DNA of 64,000 bases, from NCBI GenBank assembly GCA_036785325.1, contig JAXIVH010000007.1, positions 5,891,132 through 5,955,131 of the forward strand, written 5' to 3'. A model generated the notes under the pieces. It saw nothing but the letters and a program-made list of their open reading frames with translations. It had not been told where the DNA came from and made no database searches. Source of the DNA: Urophycis tenuis (taxonomy: Eukaryota > Chordata > Actinopteri > Gadiformes > Phycidae). Shown one piece after another: positions 22,113 to 33,280 of the stretch (position 1 is its first letter; every line of letters starts with the position of its first letter). The position numbers and the translations under genes are program-made.

Positions 22113-22714
22113 ATGCTTGCTTTCGCCCTGCGATCGCGGCCCGCAGCTCGAGTCTATGGGGCTCTACGCTACGCCTCCTCGGGGTCCGTGGACGTCCAGC
22201 AACCGTTGAACTTCTGGGGTGGAGAAAGAAGGACAATACAACCGCAGCGCGATCAGGAGCCCGTCTATGAGCCTTCGACAGGTACAGTGAACTCGTAGTG
22301 ACCGAGTTTGACTGTTTTGGGGTCAAGGATCTAGTATAATGGTGGATGGCAATCAAAAAGTTGGACTTTGACCTAAACCCAGTAATCCATGCGTTTTGCA
22401 GGAACAGAATGCACCCCATAGGCCTACTGACCCAGTATGAAACGGTTAATTAAGAAAGACAACTTACGTCAAATGTCAGATCAATACCGAAACCTGAAAG
22501 TGAAAGTGGCCACTTCCACCACAGGTCGTGTGTTGTGTCACCTGGAAGCCGCAGGTGCGTCAGAGGTGGAGCAGGCGGTGCAGGACTCCCAGTCTGCCTT
22601 CACCCTCTGGAGCCAGATGTGTGGGATGGAGCGCTCCCGCATCCTGAGGGAGGCTGCCCTGATCATTGAGGTGTGTGTGTGTGTGTGTGCGTGTGTGTGT
22701 GTGTGCGTGCGTGC

Positions 22715-22745
<31 letters not shown>

Positions 22746-25700
22746 CGTGTGTATGTGTGTGTGTAGGGGGTAGGATACTGTTGTTGTGGTGAGGGTGGGT
22801 GAGACCTACGCCAAAATGTTCTGGGGTACTTAAAACCCAATGTCTGGCTTTTCTACCTTTCCATTCCTGCCCTCTTGCTACATGCTGTGACTCAAACCCA
22901 GAACTCTTTGTCTGGGCATCATCAAGCATCCCAACCACTAGACTATCAAAATGCTTTGAGATCTTGTGTGTGTGCCGAAAGAGTAAACCCCCAAAATTGG
23001 AAACCAATTTTGGGGAGAATGTTGGACGTGGATTATTGCACCATCCGGTAGCCCTTTTGACAATGACCCTTGTGCCACAAGTAGAGGCGGCGAGAGGACA
23101 TCGCGGAGATGGAGGTGGTCAACAACGGGAAGTCCATCACCGAGGCCCGTCTGGACGTGGACTCTGCCAGGCTCTGTATAGAGTACTACGCAGGGCTGGC
23201 CAGCACGCTCGCAGGTGTGTAGGCGCCGAGTCTGGTGCCCGTGTGCCGTGGGCCGGTACACTTTGGTTTGTACGAGGTCACTCTGTGTGAGGGGTGACCG
23301 TGACGGCCTGCTTCTTCTTTCCTCTTCATTATTTGCCGTCTGTGTTGTTGATGATCAAACCGGATGATAAACAGTAGGAGGACATCGCTAACTTGTCCTC
23401 TGAAGATGGTGACGATAATGTGAAGACAATAGTGCATCCCATTGTGTTATTGCTTTCAGTTTTTCCTCTCTTTTCAAACCTTTCCCACCCCATACAGTGA
23501 GGGACTTGGGTGAAACGGTCCCGGTCCTGCCCTGTCACAGGGCTCGGTTTAATCACGGTGCTAAGTCACACTGGGCTCAGTGGAATCAGCAAACCCTGAC
23601 ACATATGCAGATCGGAGGAGTGACATACTTTGTGTGGGAGGAGGAGGGGGGGGGGGGGGAGTTGGCCCACAACGCTGTTATGCAAGAATACCGTTTATCT
23701 TCTCCTCATGCGCAGATTCATAAGCCGGCCCGTGTCTTCATGTGACCGGGAGACGCCGGCACGCTGGCCGTCGTCCTGTCTGTGCTCCACTGCCAGGGAA
23801 GAGTCAGCAGTGACTGTGAATGTGAGCAGCCGTAGAGGCCAGGGGAACAGGGCTGTGATCAAATGGAGCTACACTATCATCAGTGTGAAACCATCGTAGG
23901 TCTCCGGAATCTGACACGACAGAACAACGGTAGCTAGAGATGACTAGGGGGGTTGTTATTTCTGTGGCTCTGTGGAAACCGAAAGTTTCTGTTTCTTTTG
24001 GAAACCCCGTTTCTAGTTTCTCATGAAACAGTGTGCATTGTACCCTCTTTGTACATCGCCCGAGCCCAGCATATCTAAGTGAAGGGATTGCTGTGGGACT
24101 GAAAAAAAACAATCGGGTTTGTTTCTTATTGTTTTTTGACTGAGTTGTTTTTCTTCGACCTTTTCCACAAATCTTCTAGGGCAGCACGTCCAGCTGGCCG
24201 GGGGGTCTTTTGCGTACACGCGGCGGGAGCCCCTGGGGGTGTGTGTGGGGATCGGTGCCTGGAACTACCCCTTCCAGATCGCGGCCTGGAAGTCTGCTCC
24301 GGCCCTGGCCTGTGGTACTGCATCAGTCCCTCCCACCTGCTACATCAAAAGAGTCATTAAAAGGGATTCAGATTCGATTAAGGAGCAGCTAGGGGTCAGG
24401 GGCGTCTGGCTGAAGGATGCTGTGAAGCCCTCGTGCCTTTTGGCCGAGACTCCAAACACACGCCAGCCACATCCTGACCCCGACGCCATCTACGACGTTA
24501 GGCTCTCCAGCACTCCAGCAAAAACACGACACAGCAAAAATTGATATTCCAAAGACAACGGGGTTCACTGTACTGCACTTTATCTGGCCCTCGTTGTACT
24601 TTACTTGGGTAGTTTGTTTACAAATATTGGATGTTGAAATCGCGCCATCGCCGTCCTTGTCAATGTACAGCACATCATCCCACTACACTCCCGCCTTCCT
24701 GTGTCACTGATTGTGTTGTCCGAATGGTTCGCTGTTGTCAGTCAGTCAGTCATTTTCTAAACCGCTTATCCTCTAGAGGGTCGCGGGGGGGCTGGAGCCA
24801 ATCCCAGCTACAACGGGCGAGAGGCGGGGTACACCCTGGACAGGTCGCCAGCCTCTCACAGGGCTAACATATAGCAACGAATAACCATTCACACTCACAT
24901 ATGGTCAATTTAGAGACACCAATTAACCTAATCCCCAACCTGCATGTTTTTGGTCTGTGGGAGGAAGCCGGAGTACCCGGAGAGAACCCACGCAAGCACA
25001 GGGAGAACATGCAAACTCCACACAGAAAGGTCCCAGGTGGATTCGAATCCAGAACCCTCTTGCTGTGAGGCGACAGTGCTAACCACTGCACCACCGTGCC
25101 GCCTGGTTCGCTGTTGTATCTTTCATATGTTATATGTCTTCTTAGCGGTTGTCTCGAGCCCCCTTGTCCAACACAAGCCCTGTCCCGGTGGTGGGGCGGT
25201 TCTGGTGTGTGTTCTGACTGCAATGGCGGCGCCTCCCCACCAGGTAACTCCATGGTGTTCAAGCCCTCTCCGGTCACCCCGGTGACGGCGGTGCTGCTGG
25301 CCGAGGTGTACGGCCAGGCCGGGGCCCCCCCGGGGCTGTTCAACGTGCTGCAGGGCGGCCAGGAGACGGGCAGCCTGCTCTGCCACCACCCCCAGGTGGC
25401 CAAGGTGTCCTTCACCGGGAGCGTGCCCACGGGGATGAAGGTGAGCTGGGTGGGGAGGGGGGGGTCTGACGGCTCGGACCCAAAGGTACCCAGTACCGAC
25501 TGGGTCAGAAGGTACTGGGCTACCTTTTTTGGTTCGGAGCCATCATTCTGTGTCAAGTGAAGTAAATTGTGCGAGGTCGGAGTTGAAGTCTCAAAGGGCT
25601 TCACAGGCCCAGATTATATGACACCCCCATAACCCATAACCCCTCTAAAAGGCAAGGGAAACCTCCACCCAAACCCCACACCCAGAGGGGAGGCCCCCTG

Positions 25701-28700
25701 AGAAGGTACACAGGTGGTGAGGAGTACAGGAGAACAGGGGCTGAACGGGCAGACCATGTAGCGTCCGCGCAGAAGAAGTAGAAACGGAGGACCACACGGC
25801 CGCCTCTACTTGATCCGATGAAGAGTCAGGACGACATTACCCCAGAAACACTGCTTGTACCGCACAGCTGTGAGGCCCACCAGGACGCCCTTTCTCCTCC
25901 TCCTCTTCCTCCTCCTCCTCCTCCTCCGTGTGTTGCAAGTTTGTTTGAGGTTTTTTTTTTGTTGTTTTTTTAATAATGATGACCTTATCTCGTGGGCCTC
26001 GGAGACAGATCATGGAGATGGCGTCCAGGGGGGTGAAGCCAGTGACCCTGGAGCTGGGGGGGAAGTCTCCCCTGGTGGTCTTTGAGGACAGCGAGCTGGA
26101 GAACGCTGTGAGGGGCGCGCTCATGGCCAACTTCCTCTCCCAGGGGCAGGTGAGTGACAGGCCGTCTGCCGTGGTCGACCTTTGGGGGGGGGGGGGGGGG
26201 GGGGGGGGGCACCTGGTGGGGGGTGCTTGCTGGGGGGGGCCCCTGCTGGGGGGCCGCCTGCCGGGGGGGCCCCCTGGTGGGGCCTGCCTGCCAGGGACCG
26301 CCTGCCGCTGCTGACGTTACACTCTGACGTTGTGCTCACAGTAGAGTTGTAGTACTCCAGACCCCTCGACTGTGTTTGGTCTCGGTCTTGTCTTGGTCTC
26401 GGACATAGAGGTCTCGAGGGGGTTTGTGCATAAACCAAGCATCAAGCTCATGCTCCTCATAAAACCTTATACTGTATATGACGCAGCACTCGTACACTAC
26501 GTGTCAAATATGTTGCATTGTATATATTTTTCCTAACGGCTGCGCCATTGTTCACGTATTGGTATAACTTAAACACTATTTTTTTTCCGGTCTCGACATG
26601 GTCTCGGTGTTTGTCTCGACTTGGTCTTGGTCTTGACTTGGTCGGTCTTGGTCTCGGTTTAGGCGGTCTTGACTACAACTCTAGCTCACAGTCACGACAG
26701 AGAATGAGGGGACGGTTTGGGTCGAGGGATTTTGATTCATGACTTGGAGCTGAGATTAAAAGTTCGAGAGGTACAGTACATGCGAAACACGTAAAACAGG
26801 CAGCTTTGCTCCCCATGGCTGGCTCCCGTTCTACGAGGCGAACGCCAACGCATTTCAACTAGACTCCGGAACATGTTGGAACCTCAGTGGTTCGAATGAT
26901 AAACCTGCATGTGGACCTGGACCGGTCTGACAGGCTCTACTGACTGATCCCTAATCGGTGGACTGTGTCTAGTCTACTTGTGTACATACCTGATAAAGAT
27001 GCCTGATCCCTACCGGCTCCTTCATGACATGTATCTCATGAAAACTAATAATTCGCTTTGATCAAAATCAGCTAAATGACTTAATGGACCATTCAGACTG
27101 TGAATGCTTTAAATAGGACCTGTGCATCATAATGCTTGTCTCCAATGGTCTGCGCTCCTTTAAATGTCTGCCAGGTGTGCAGCAACGGCACCAGAGTGTT
27201 TGTCCAGAAGCGGATCCTCCCTGAGTTCCTGAAGGAGGTCGTCAAGAGGACCCGAGCCATCCAGGTCGGGGATCCGCTCCACGAAAACACCCGAATGGGA
27301 GCACTGGTTAGCCAGCCACACCTAAATAAAGTCCTGGGCTTCGTGGAGCAGGCCAAGAAAGAGGTATTTAATGATATGAGCGTTGTTTTGTGCTGTTTAT
27401 TGAAAACATTGGGTTTGGTGGCATAGCCTAGTGGATAGGGTGACTCCCAACTGAGAGTTTGAGTCCCAACTGTACCTCTCTCATGGCGCCATGTTTTAGC
27501 TTGTTTTAGCTTGTTTTAGCTTGTTTTTAGCTTATTTGCACACCGTTTTGGGGGATTTAAACACTATCCACACTCCAAGATGCCTCTCCTTGGCTTTGGA
27601 TATCTCCTTGTTGCTTTTTCCGTGCTTTGGTCTCTCCTGGTGACTGCAAGCCACGCCAGCCATTCAGCCGGCGTTGTTTACAGTCGTGACCACGTGATCG
27701 ACCTGAAGCCCCAGGTTAGCTTAGCCAGGGAGAGACCGACAGCACCGGAGGAGCTAAGATGGCGACGCCGTGGCTGAAGAGCAGGGGTTAAACGGAGAAG
27801 GAAGAGTGGGGAGTTTAAACCCTGTATCCCTGCAGTCATGACTGGAAATAATACCAGTTCCCTGGCAAATAAGATGGACGAAGTGGAAGGGCCCTCTTCA
27901 GGACGCAGAGGGAGCATAGAGAGTCCAGTCTCATGTGTGTGTCACGGAAACGTGGCTACATGAGCAGATACCAGACTCCCAACGCCACCATCCCCAGGTT
28001 CCACGCGGTTCCTGTGCCGACAGAGACAACGCTGCGAGCGGCAAGAAGAAAGGTGGAGGGCTCGCCGTGCGTCACCCCGGGCACATCTCCGTGAGAGAGC
28101 GCTACTGCAGCCCGGATATCGAGCTAATCGCCATCGGACTTTGCCCATATTATCTGCCACGGGAGTTTACAAGTGTAATCGCCATCACATGTTTACATTC
28201 CGCCATCTGGGAACGTCGACACTGCGTGTGACGTCCTCTGCAGACGAAACACCCCGGAGCCTTCATCATCATCATCATCATCACAGGTGACTTCAACCAC
28301 GTCTCTTTTCTCATCCACTCTTCCAACGTTCCGCCAGTTTGTCTAATGTACAACAAGAGACAAATAAAACTATAGATCTGCTGTATGCAAATGTCAAAGA
28401 TACACACAGCTCTACTGCCGTCCCTCCCCTGGGAAGGGCAGACCACAACCTCGTCCTGCTCTCCCCATCATACAAGCCTGTGGTTCAGCAGCTTCCAGCG
28501 ACAGTGAGGACTGTGAGGCCATGGAATCACTGCAGGGTGCCCTGGAAGCCACTGACTGGGATGTATTCTACAAACCACACAGCGAGGACATTGATGGAAT
28601 TACTGACTGCATCTCGGAATACATTGGGTTCTGCATGGACAACACCATCCCCGCTAAAGAGGTCCACTGTTTCCCAAACAACAAACCCTGGGTTACCAGC

Positions 28701-30715
28701 GACCTGAAAGCCTTACTCAACGAGAAAAAGAGGGCCTTCGGGTCAGGGGACCGAGCAGAACTCAAGCAGGTTCAGAGAAAACTCAAACACAGCGTCAGGG
28801 AGAGCAAGGACAACTACAGGAGAAGACTGAAACTCAAACTGGAGAACAATGACACCAGGGACGCATGGAGGGGCATGAGAGAGATCACCGGCTTCCAGAA
28901 GAGGGATGAAGAAGTACAACGTGCAAACGAGTTCAACCTGTTTTCCAACAGGTTCGACTCCTGCTCCCCCAGCTGCCCCCCCCCCTGCAGCTCCTCTGAG
29001 CAACCTCCTCTGGATACAACCCCCCCTACAGCCCCACACCAGCCCTTCAGCCCCACACCAGCCCTTCAGCCACACACCAACCCTTCAGCCCCACACCAGC
29101 CCTTCAGCCACACACCAACCCCACAGCAGACACCAGCGTTCACCACCTCCTTCGCCCCCTCCCCCCCATACCCCTGGTGGCCCCTACCACTGACCTTCTC
29201 ACACCCCCCCTCCCGCAAGACACTCGCATTTCCCCCACTGCTGCCTACAAACCCCTTCAGCAGTCGCCACTCTGCACCATCCCCTGCCCCCCAGACTGGG
29301 CTCAACATCACAGCCAGCCAGGTGAGGAGAGAGCTGGAGAAGCTCAATCAAAGAGAAGCTGCTCGACCGGATCGCATCAGCCCTCGCGTGCTGAAGGCAT
29401 GTGCCGGCCAGCTCCGTGGAATTCTCCAGCACCTCTCTAACCTGAGCCTCCACCTTCAGAGAGTGCTCTGGAAAACATCATGCCTTGTTCCAGTGCCCAA
29501 AAAAGGACATCCTGTGGCACTAGATGACTACAGGCCGATTGCACTGACCTCTCACATCATGAAGGTCATGGGGAGGCTTGTTCTTACACACCTCAGACCC
29601 CTTGTGTGCCCAATACAGGAGTCCCTACAATTTGCATATCATCCCCATATTGGGGTTGATGATGCAATCATCTACCTGTTGCAGGAGGCCTACTCCGCCC
29701 TGGACAGACCCTACACCTCGGGCCGCATCATGTTCTTTGACTTCTCCAGTGCCTTCAACACCATCCAGCCCAAGCTGCTGAAGGCAAAACTGGAGAACAT
29801 GCAGGTGGCTTCTCCTCTGGTCACATGGGTCGATGACTATCTGACGGCCAGACCGCAGTTTGTGAGATTAAACCGTCTGATCAGCAACATCGGCGCTCCA
29901 CAGGGACCTGTGCTGTCTCAAGTCCTCTTCACCACCTATACTGCAGATTTTAAGTACCGCAGTGAGTCGTGTCATCTGCAGAAATACTCTGATGACACGG
30001 CCATTGTGGGGCGTGTAGAGGGTGGGAGGGAGGATGAGTACAGGGACCTGGTCGGCAAATTTGTTAAGTGGTGCGGGGAGAACCAACTGCAGCTGAACGT
30101 TGCAAAGACAAAAGAGATGGTAGTGGAATTCAGGAGGAACAAGCCTCCGCCCTCTCCAGTCTGCATTGGTGGGGTTGACGTCGATGTGGTGGAGTCCTAC
30201 AAATACCTGGGGGTGGTGCTGGACAACAAACTGGAGTTCAAACACGGATGCAGTCTACAAGAAGAGCCTGAGCCGGCTTTACTTTCTGAGGAGGCTCAGG
30301 TCCTTCAACGTCTGCAACCGGATGTTGTACATGCTTTATGAGTCTGTTGTTGCGAGCACCATCTTCTTCACTGGAGTGCGGGCATCAAAGTGAAGGACGC
30401 ATACACTCAACGCAAACACTCAATGTAAACTCATTAAAAAGGCAGGGTCTGTTGTTGGCTCTAAGCTTGTCACCCTGGAGGAGGTGGCGGACGACAGGAT
30501 GCTGGCACAACTGCTGGTAATCATGGACAATGACTCATCCCCTCCACAAAACTCTGGACAAGCTTAAGAGCAGTTTCAGCAACAGACTCATTCAACCCCC
30601 GCTCCCTTAAGGAACGGCACAGGAAATCATTCCTTTCTGGTGCCACTAGACTGTACAACACTTCACTCCAGCGGAAATGCACTTTATTTTTAGTTTTATT
30701 TATATTTTTATTTTT

Positions 30716-30772
<57 letters not shown>

Positions 30773-32641
30773 TTTACTGTTTTTTGTTTTTAAACTGAAT
30801 TGTACTACGGCGGCTGCAGCTACAATTAAAGTTCTATCTATCTATCTATCTATCTACCTGTCGGTGTCCTTGAGCAAGACGCCCCCTAAACCCTAGCTGC
30901 TTCTTAAAAGCATGCATGTGAATTCACTGTACCTCTTGTTGGATAGCTACTAGCTACATAGTAAGTATCAGTAGGCTACTACTGTTTACCCTCAGCATTT
31001 TACCGATTTTTTTTTTTTTACCAATTTTACCGATTGGACGATGACCTGATGACTGTGCTCATATCTGTACCTGTAGGGCGCAGCGTTGCTGTGCGGAGGT
31101 GAGCGCTACACTCCGTCCGATCCCAGACTCCGAGGTGGATACTACATGACGCCATGTGTGCTCGGTACGACCCTGACCCCTGTGTCCCGTCAACGTCCCA
31201 AGATTAATATTACTCACTCCAGACAGGAAATGAGGGTGTCATACTTATAGCTACATTCTCTGGGAATTAGAAATGAAACATTAGGGTAAGAAAAAAAAAA
31301 AAGGTTTAAAAAAAAAAAAAAAAAAAAAAAAGGGAAGTTTGCTGTCATAGCAGAAAGTACAGCAGAGTAATGGAAATGTAAAACCAGATGCAAATGACAA
31401 AAATACATGCAGACAATGTGCATATGTACACACATTGTCCTGCCCGTGATGATGCCCCCTTTCCCCCCTCATCAACAGGGGACTGCACCGACGACATGAC
31501 CTGTGTGAGGGAGGAGATCTTCGGTCCTGTCATGTCTGTGCTCGCCTTCGACACGGAGGAGGAGGTGCTGAGGAGAGCCAACGACAGCACCCTGGGTCTG
31601 GCTGCTGGCGTTTTCACCAGGTGCGCACGTGCACAAACGCATGCGCGCACATGTTAAGTGTCTAAAATGTATTTTAGGTATAAGAATGAGTTCAGCTATT
31701 CTGGTTGCCTTTGTGGAAATTGCATTATGGGCTTGATGTTTAGCAGACGAAATTACATGAAGTATTGAAGCCGATTGTAGTTATTCAACCGACATATTAG
31801 AACTACACAATGATAAATGATGTATTGACAACATTTTGTAGATTTAAATTTAATGTGACTGTTTTCAGGAATTTCAGTTCTATGTTGAGAAGAAAATACG
31901 TGACAAGAAACAATAGTATTAGTTAAGCATCAGTCATGGCTCCACACGATTTTTCTGCATGTGTAAATAACTAACACATTCAACGACGGAGAAAGAAGGA
32001 TGACTTCTGACCACCTTGAGCCTTGATCCAGGGACGTGAAGAGGGCCCATCGCGTGGTGCAGCAGCTGCAGGCTGGGAGCTGCTTCATCAACAACTACAA
32101 CATCACCCCAGTGGAGCTGCCATTCGGGGGCTACAAGATGTCAGGTACATAGGAGTTGAAGAGACCCCGTTTCATACCGACCGTGTCTTTCTATTCACTT
32201 ATCAAACCAAGTATGAGGTTCAAGTTCAACGTTACCAGTTATTCGTTTTACATATAAGTCAGGAGGGCAGGGTAATGTGGTGGTCAGGGCTCCAACCGAC
32301 TCCCAGCCTGCCACGGCCCGGGTTCGATCCCCGACGTCCACACACCCGACCGGTCGGCGTATTAGAGCGCCTCAAATGTAATTCACCATCCAACGCCTCG
32401 CCAGTCATCATCCAAATACAGTGACTGTATATCAGCTCAGCGCTCTCCTCCAAGGCTCTCGCTCTACAGAGTGACGGTGTTAAACGAAACACTGCAGGGC
32501 TGCTGGGGAGTCACAGTATGAATGCTGCTGTTGTGTTCTCCGTCAGGCATTGGCAGGGAAAACGGCCAGGTGACGGTGGAGCACTACACCCAGCTGAAGA
32601 CTGTGTACGTGGAGATGGGGGACGTGGACAGTCTTTTTTAA
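22113..32641 (+). CDS. aldh9a1: Aldehyde dehydrogenase 9 family member A1 (4-trimethylaminobutyraldehyde dehydrogenase)
   Basis: NAD-dependent oxidation of aminoaldehydes, including the gamma-butyrobetaine step of carnitine synthesis. Eleven coding exons: 22113-22281, 22525-22670, 23085-23214, 24180-24314, 25244-25440, 26009-26149, 27175-27363, 31077-31164, 31479-31620, 32032-32144 and 32547-32641, giving 514 residues. ALDH landmarks are WNYPFQ (N177), FTGSVPTG in the cofactor fold, LELGGKSP (general base E274), GQVCSNGTRVF (nucleophile C308), EEIFGPV and NNYNITPVELPFGGYKMSG. The VCSNG active site is as in betaine-aldehyde-type enzymes. The N-terminus (MLAFALRSRPAARVYGALRY) is arginine-rich without acids, suggesting a mitochondrial presequence. 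Introns carry several mobile elements, including a LINE in intron 7. Confidence 0.97.
22671..22764. repeat. (GT)n microsatellite at splice donor
   Basis: A GT repeat with interspersed GCGT units starting exactly at the exon 2 donor of ALDH9A1 (GAG|GTGTGTG). Its open frames on both strands are artefacts. Confidence 0.95.
22870..22955 (-). mobile_element. tRNA-derived SINE head (tentative)
   Basis: Read on the minus strand, it has TAGTCTAGTGGTTGGGATG (A-box-like) followed about 40 bases later by TTCTGGGTTTGAGTCAC (B-box-like), the spacing of a tRNA-type pol III promoter. A genuine tRNA gene is unlikely because the arms do not pair properly. In ALDH9A1 intron 2. Confidence 0.45.
24733..25107 (-). 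mobile_element. V-SINE-like retroposon
   Basis: On the minus strand it starts GGCGGCACGGTGGTGCAGTG and continues as a tRNA-like head with B box ATTCGAATCC. It then has the conserved central block containing GTTTGCATGTTCTCCCTGTG and TCTCCGGGTACTCCGGCTTC, known from vertebrate V-SINEs. The tail ends in GACTGACTGACTGAC-type repeats. Inserted in ALDH9A1 intron 4, antisense to the gene. Confidence 0.7.
25471..25541. repeat. Imperfect palindrome (possible mini-MITE)
   Basis: GGCTCGGACCCAAAGGTACC near 25471 and its approximate complement at 25511-25541 can fold around a 13-base loop with a few mismatches and an A/T-run bulge. In ALDH9A1 intron 5, right after the donor region. Confidence 0.55.
26184..26209. 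repeat. Poly(G) run
   Basis: A run of about 26 G starts roughly 34 bases after the exon 6 donor of ALDH9A1 and is followed by G-rich sequence to about 26280. It is prone to assembly error and could form a quadruplex. Confidence 0.9.
26342..26683. mobile_element. hAT-like MITE, short copy with intact target duplication
   Basis: 342 bp, starting TAGAGTTGTAGTACTC and ending GACTACAACTCTA as terminal inverted repeats. It is flanked by a perfect 8-bp direct repeat GCTCACAG (26334-26341 and 26684-26691), the hallmark of hAT insertion. Interior is rich in GGTCTCG/GGTCTTG, shared with the copy at 10124-11285. No coding capacity. In ALDH9A1 intron 6. Confidence 0.9.
27413..27490 (+). mobile_element. 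tRNA-derived SINE fragment
   Basis: Contains TAGCCTAGTGGATAGG (A-box-like, from 27424) and AGTTTGAGTCC (B-box-like, 27456-27466) with tRNA spacing. It lies 50 bases after ALDH9A1 exon 7 and just before a LINE. Confidence 0.55.
28521..30341 (+). pseudogene. Reverse transcriptase ORF of the L2-type LINE
   Basis: 606 codons without a stop. It includes the pre-RT spacer (NKPWVTSDLKALLNEKKRAF), a proline-rich repeat linker (about residues 155-255, HQPFSHTPT units), RT motifs (DYRPIALTSHIMKVMGRLV, DFSSAFNTIQPKLL, GAPQGPVLS) and the catalytic box YSDDTA. The thumb YKYLGVVLDNKLEFK follows, after which a frameshift diverts the frame; the true C-terminus (SRLYFLRRLRSFNVCNRMLY) continues in the next frame to 30393. 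Calling it a pseudogene rests on that shift and on the damaged endonuclease. Confidence 0.8.
30722..30770. repeat. (AT)n microsatellite
   Basis: About 24 AT units in the 3' UTR of the L2-type LINE. Confidence 0.95.
31290..31331. repeat. Poly(A) stretches
   Basis: Two A runs (about 31290-31302 and 31309-31331) in ALDH9A1 intron 8. They could be a decayed retroposon tail, but no body is recognisable. Confidence 0.7.
32255..32430 (+). mobile_element. tRNA-derived SINE
   Basis: TAATGTGGTGGTCAGGGCTC (A-box region from about 32273) and GGTTCGATCCC (perfect B box, 32321-32331) stand at tRNA spacing. The sequence then continues into unrelated body sequence. The acceptor stem is not paired, so a functional tRNA is unlikely. 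In ALDH9A1 intron 10. Confidence 0.6.
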
Positions 32642-33109
32642 GGAGCAGTATTATTAAGTACACAGAACTCCCGAGGATGGAGGACATTTGGACAGAGGCC
32701 GGATTAAGAAACGCTCTCTGCTAATGACTGAATTGATTGATTGAATCTAGTAGTGATTTCTTGAAAGATTGTGAATAATTGTGTTTAGTCACCCAAGAGT
32801 ATTACAAGGATGGCAAAATGGATCTGTCAGCCTTCCATGGCTATCCTTATGTCAGCAACAATTAAACGAATATTTAATGTGTGGACTGTGTCCACACACT
32901 AGGTAGTGTTTACTAGTCAGATTTAAATTAATTAAACGTCCACTTGTGTCTTCTGGTACTAAAGATGCACTATGATTCTGCCTTAGGGAGTAATTAAAGT
33001 ATTTTATTAAAGTAATTAAAGCACAAATTTCTGACAAATGTGATGTATGAAAGCCAAAGAATGTTTACACTTACAGATCCATTTGTTAAATTATAATTTA
33101 ATTGTGTTA

Positions 33110-33115
33110 AATAAA
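33110..33115 (+). terminator. ALDH9A1 poly(A) signal
   Basis: AATAAA about 470 bases after the ALDH9A1 stop. It lies about 165 bases from the HORMAD1 stop on the other strand; a reverse AATAAA at 33002-33007 may serve HORMAD1, so the two 3' UTRs would overlap. Confidence 0.6.
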
Positions 33116-33280
33116 AACTTGAAGTTCAAACAAACGTTAAATACCAACTTGTGAGCCAGTTAATTCTAAATCCATATCAACATTTCATAACATATCATCA
33201 ACCTCGCAACACTTTGTCACGTAAAATAAGACACGAAAAATTCCTTCTTTCGTGTTTGCGTCCGTCGAATGCCGTTCAGA

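Larger units (their letters stand above)
27492..30855 (+). mobile_element. L2/Maui-type LINE, nearly full length
   Basis: Begins after a fourfold TTTTAGCTTG repeat. The first open frame (27580-27777) encodes a hydrophobic N-terminus and an EELRWRRRG motif seen at the start of fish L2-type ORF2. Endonuclease traces (VTETWLHEQIPDS near 27940; TIDLLYANVKD and GRADHNLVLLSP near 28370-28460) are frame-shifted. The RT ORF is long and open, then breaks by frameshift near 30250. The 3' UTR contains an AT microsatellite and ends in CTAT repeats near 30855. It lies in ALDH9A1 intron 7 in the sense direction and accounts for most of that intron. Confidence 0.85.

Noticed and set aside
32321..32331. Possible tRNA gene
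   Set aside because: The B box is good, but the stems do not pair and the sequence continues as a SINE body.
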